Assembly: GCF_001542625.1 (NCBI RefSeq)
Contig: NZ_CP016279.1
Location: forward strand, 9,548,001-9,612,000
Source: Streptomyces griseochromogenes
GTDB taxonomy: Bacteria > Actinomycetota > Actinomycetes > Streptomycetales > Streptomycetaceae
Direction of reading: 5' to 3'
DNA length: 64,000 nt
In this document: in pieces, positions 62,576 to 64,000 of the stretch
How positions within the stretch are numbered: position 1 is the first letter of the stretch
Layout of the letters: every line of letters begins with the position of its first letter
Translations under genes and position numbers: made by a program
The notes under the pieces: generated by a model
Databases searched by the model: none
What the model was told of the DNA's origin: nothing
Seen by the model: the letters and a program-made list of their open reading frames with translations, nothing else

Positions 62576-63307
62576 TCAGGCCTGGACGATGGGCTCACGG
62601 GTGAACAGTGTCCCCAGCACAGGAGCGTTCACCCTCCGATCGGCCAGCCGCAGCCCCTCCCACACCGACACCTGGTTCGCCGTGAGCACCGGCTTGGACA
62701 GCGCCTTCTCCAGCAACCCGAGGTGCGCGGCCGTGTGCAGCGCCGTGTCCGGCAGCAGCACGGCCTCCACACCGGAGGCATCCGCCGCCCGCGCCAGCGT
62801 CAGCACCTCCTCCTCGCCCCACGTACCCACCTCCGCGGCCGTGACGATCCCCGAGGACCGCACCCCGGCCACCTCCAGCCCTCCGGCCCGCAGGAAGTCC
62901 GCGAACAGCGCGGCCACGTCCTCCGGGTAGGTGGCACCCACGGCGACCCGTCGTACGCCGATCTCCCGCGCCGCGTGCACGAACGCGAAGGACGTCGAGG
63001 AGGCCGGCATCCCCGCCAGCCGGGCCAGCGCCCGCACCTGCTCCTGGGCGCCCTCCCAGCCGTACACGAAGCTGCCGCTGGTGCACGCCCACACCACCGT
63101 CTCGACGCCGGTCAGCCGCAGCTGCTCCACGCCGGCGGCGAGCCGCTCGGCCGAACCCATCTCGCGCAGCGCGTCCACCCGGTGCGCGTCCACACCGATG
63201 TCCGTGTGCACCAGGTCCACCCGGATGTCGCTGCCCAGAAGCTGCTCGATGCGCGGATAGTCGCCCTCGCCGGAGTGGCCGGGGTAGAGGAATCCGAGTG
63301 CGGTCAT
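62576..63307 (-). CDS. Asp/Glu racemase or maleate isomerase-like protein, lacking second Cys
   Basis: Protein of 243 residues in the Asp/Glu racemase, maleate isomerase and arylmalonate decarboxylase superfamily. The first active-site loop is intact (VVWACTSGSFVYG, Cys). The second, where the neighbour has ISCTNL, reads LLPDTAL, with Asp in place of Cys. It is thus not a standard two-cysteine racemase; an altered reaction is possible. Its ATG overlaps the stop of the upstream paralogue (ATGA), so the two are co-translated and may work together or as a heteromer. Confidence 0.85.
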   Translation of the reverse strand: MTALGFLYPGHSGEGDYPRIEQLLGSDIRVDLVHTDIGVDAHRVDALREMGSAERLAAGVEQLRLTGVETVVWACTSGSFVYGWEGAQEQVRALARLAGMPASSTSFAFVHAAREIGVRRVAVGATYPEDVAALFADFLRAGGLEVAGVRSSGIVTAAEVGTWGEEEVLTLARAADASGVEAVLLPDTALHTAAHLGLLEKALSKPVLTANQVSVWEGLRLADRRVNAPVLGTLFTREPIVQA

Positions 63308-64000
63308 GTCAGCCCTTCTCCGTGGTCCTGGTGGTCCTGGTGGTCCGGTGTCTCTTCCGTCAGTGCGGGCCACACCCGCGCGGTCTCGTCGAGCAGCGCC
63401 TGATAGGGCCCCACGGCTCGGGTACCCAGTCGGCGCAGCGCCGCCCACATCGTGACCTGGTTGGCCGACAGGACGGGGATGCGCAGCTCGGCCTCCAGCT
63501 GGGGGATCACGTCGTAGGTCGCCAGGTTGGTGCACGAGATGAACAGCGCGTCGGCCGAGCCGGGACGCACCGCGCGGTGGGCCATCGCGACCACGTCCCG
63601 GTACGGCACCTGCCAGATGCGCCGGGTCAGCCCCATGAAGGAGCAGCCGGTGACCCGTACGCCCGCCTCGGCGACGTACCGCTCCAGGGCGCGGGTGACG
63701 GACACCGTGTACGGGGTGACGAGGGCGACCCGGCGTATCCGCAGCTCCTCCAGTGCCTCCAGCAGCGCCCCCGAGGTGGTGACCGAGGGCAGCGCGTCGC
63801 CGTCCCCGCTCATCGCCGCGCACATCGCCCGCTCCCCGGCGATCCCGCCGACGAAGCTGCCGGAGGTGCAGGCGTAGGCCACGACCTCGGGGGCGACGGC
63901 GCTCAGCGCGCGCACCGCGTCGACGAGCGTCTCGTGCTCGCTGACCAGCCGGGCCAGGTCCAGGCTCACCTCGACCGGCACGAACGGGGTACGGGTCAGG
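63304..64000 (-). CDS. Asp/Glu racemase or maleate isomerase-like protein, 5' end outside window
   Basis: Partial gene: the frame is open to the window edge, reading LTRTPFVPVEVSLDLARL at its visible start. Both active-site Cys loops are present (VVAYACTSGSFVGG and LFISCTNLATYDV), as in maleate isomerase and Asp racemase. The C-terminus ends in an Asp/His/Gln tail (DHQDHQDHGEGLT). It is the upstream partner of the paralogue that lacks the second Cys. The substrate is unknown; relatives isomerise or decarboxylate dicarboxylic acids. Confidence 0.83.
   Translation of the reverse strand, partial: LTRTPFVPVEVSLDLARLVSEHETLVDAVRALSAVAPEVVAYACTSGSFVGGIAGERAMCAAMSGDGDALPSVTTSGALLEALEELRIRRVALVTPYTVSVTRALERYVAEAGVRVTGCSFMGLTRRIWQVPYRDVVAMAHRAVRPGSADALFISCTNLATYDVIPQLEAELRIPVLSANQVTMWAALRRLGTRAVGPYQALLDETARVWPALTEETPDHQDHQDHGEGLT

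Overview
The window is chromosomal DNA of a Streptomyces (or very close relative). The evidence is very high G+C, GTG/TTG starts and ATGA/GTGA gene overlaps, a desferrioxamine (des) operon behind iron boxes, an adpA gene carrying the rare TTA (bldA) codon, a cebR-cebEFG-bglC cellobiose locus with matching operators, and a cdgA-like GGDEF/EAL gene. From memory, the order des - hexosaminidase - glmS - adpA - orn - ceb resembles the SCO2780-SCO2798 region of S. coelicolor. No phage, IS element, CRISPR array or large foreign island was seen; this reads as core chromosome with local oddities.

Layout. 0-4.2 kb: the end of a sodium:solute symporter, a divergent PucR-type activator, a conserved phosphatase-like gene and a secreted Gly/His repeat protein. 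4.5-13.9 kb: acyl-CoA metabolism, with thioesterase II, a long-chain-type acyl-CoA dehydrogenase and a TetR repressor on the minus strand. These face a plus-strand set of carboxylase beta subunit, biotin-carrying alpha subunit, HMG-CoA lyase and a second acyl-CoA dehydrogenase, which together fit leucine/isovalerate breakdown. A frameshifted gene follows. 13.9-21.1 kb: desE, desF and desABCD, with an iron box before desE and another before desA. 21.1-29.5 kb: a GH20 hexosaminidase, a DUF4429/SHOCT protein, a Tat-type purple acid phosphatase, glmS, a YaaH-like membrane protein and a universal stress protein.

29.5-40.4 kb: adpA, oligoribonuclease, tRNA-His, a DHA2 drug exporter with its TetR regulator, and the cellobiose uptake locus. 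40.4-51.1 kb: a lipoprotein, a GH18 chitinase with CBM2, an XRE/SDR divergent pair, a two-component system, a spermidine-synthase-like methyltransferase, an XRE-TPR regulator and a histidine phosphatase. 51.3-56.4 kb: a PAP2 phosphatase overlapping a tight three-gene nuclease - unknown - helicase cassette. 56.5-64 kb: two small genes (one with a TTA codon running into tRNA-Lys), an M6 protease, the cdgA-like c-di-GMP enzyme, a luciferase-like oxidoreductase and two tandem Asp/Glu racemase-like genes, the last cut by the window edge.

How it fits together. Three nutrient circuits sit side by side with their operators: iron (iron boxes/DmdR), cellobiose (CebR boxes) and chitin/GlcNAc (DasR-like sites by the hexosaminidase and the chitinase). 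Developmental control is added by adpA, the TTA codons and cdgA. The item most worth following is the 52.2-56.3 kb cassette. It encodes a Cas4/AddB-type iron-sulfur nuclease and a Dna2/Upf1-type SF1 helicase as separate proteins with a 532-residue unknown between them, and looks like a Dna2 enzyme split into parts.
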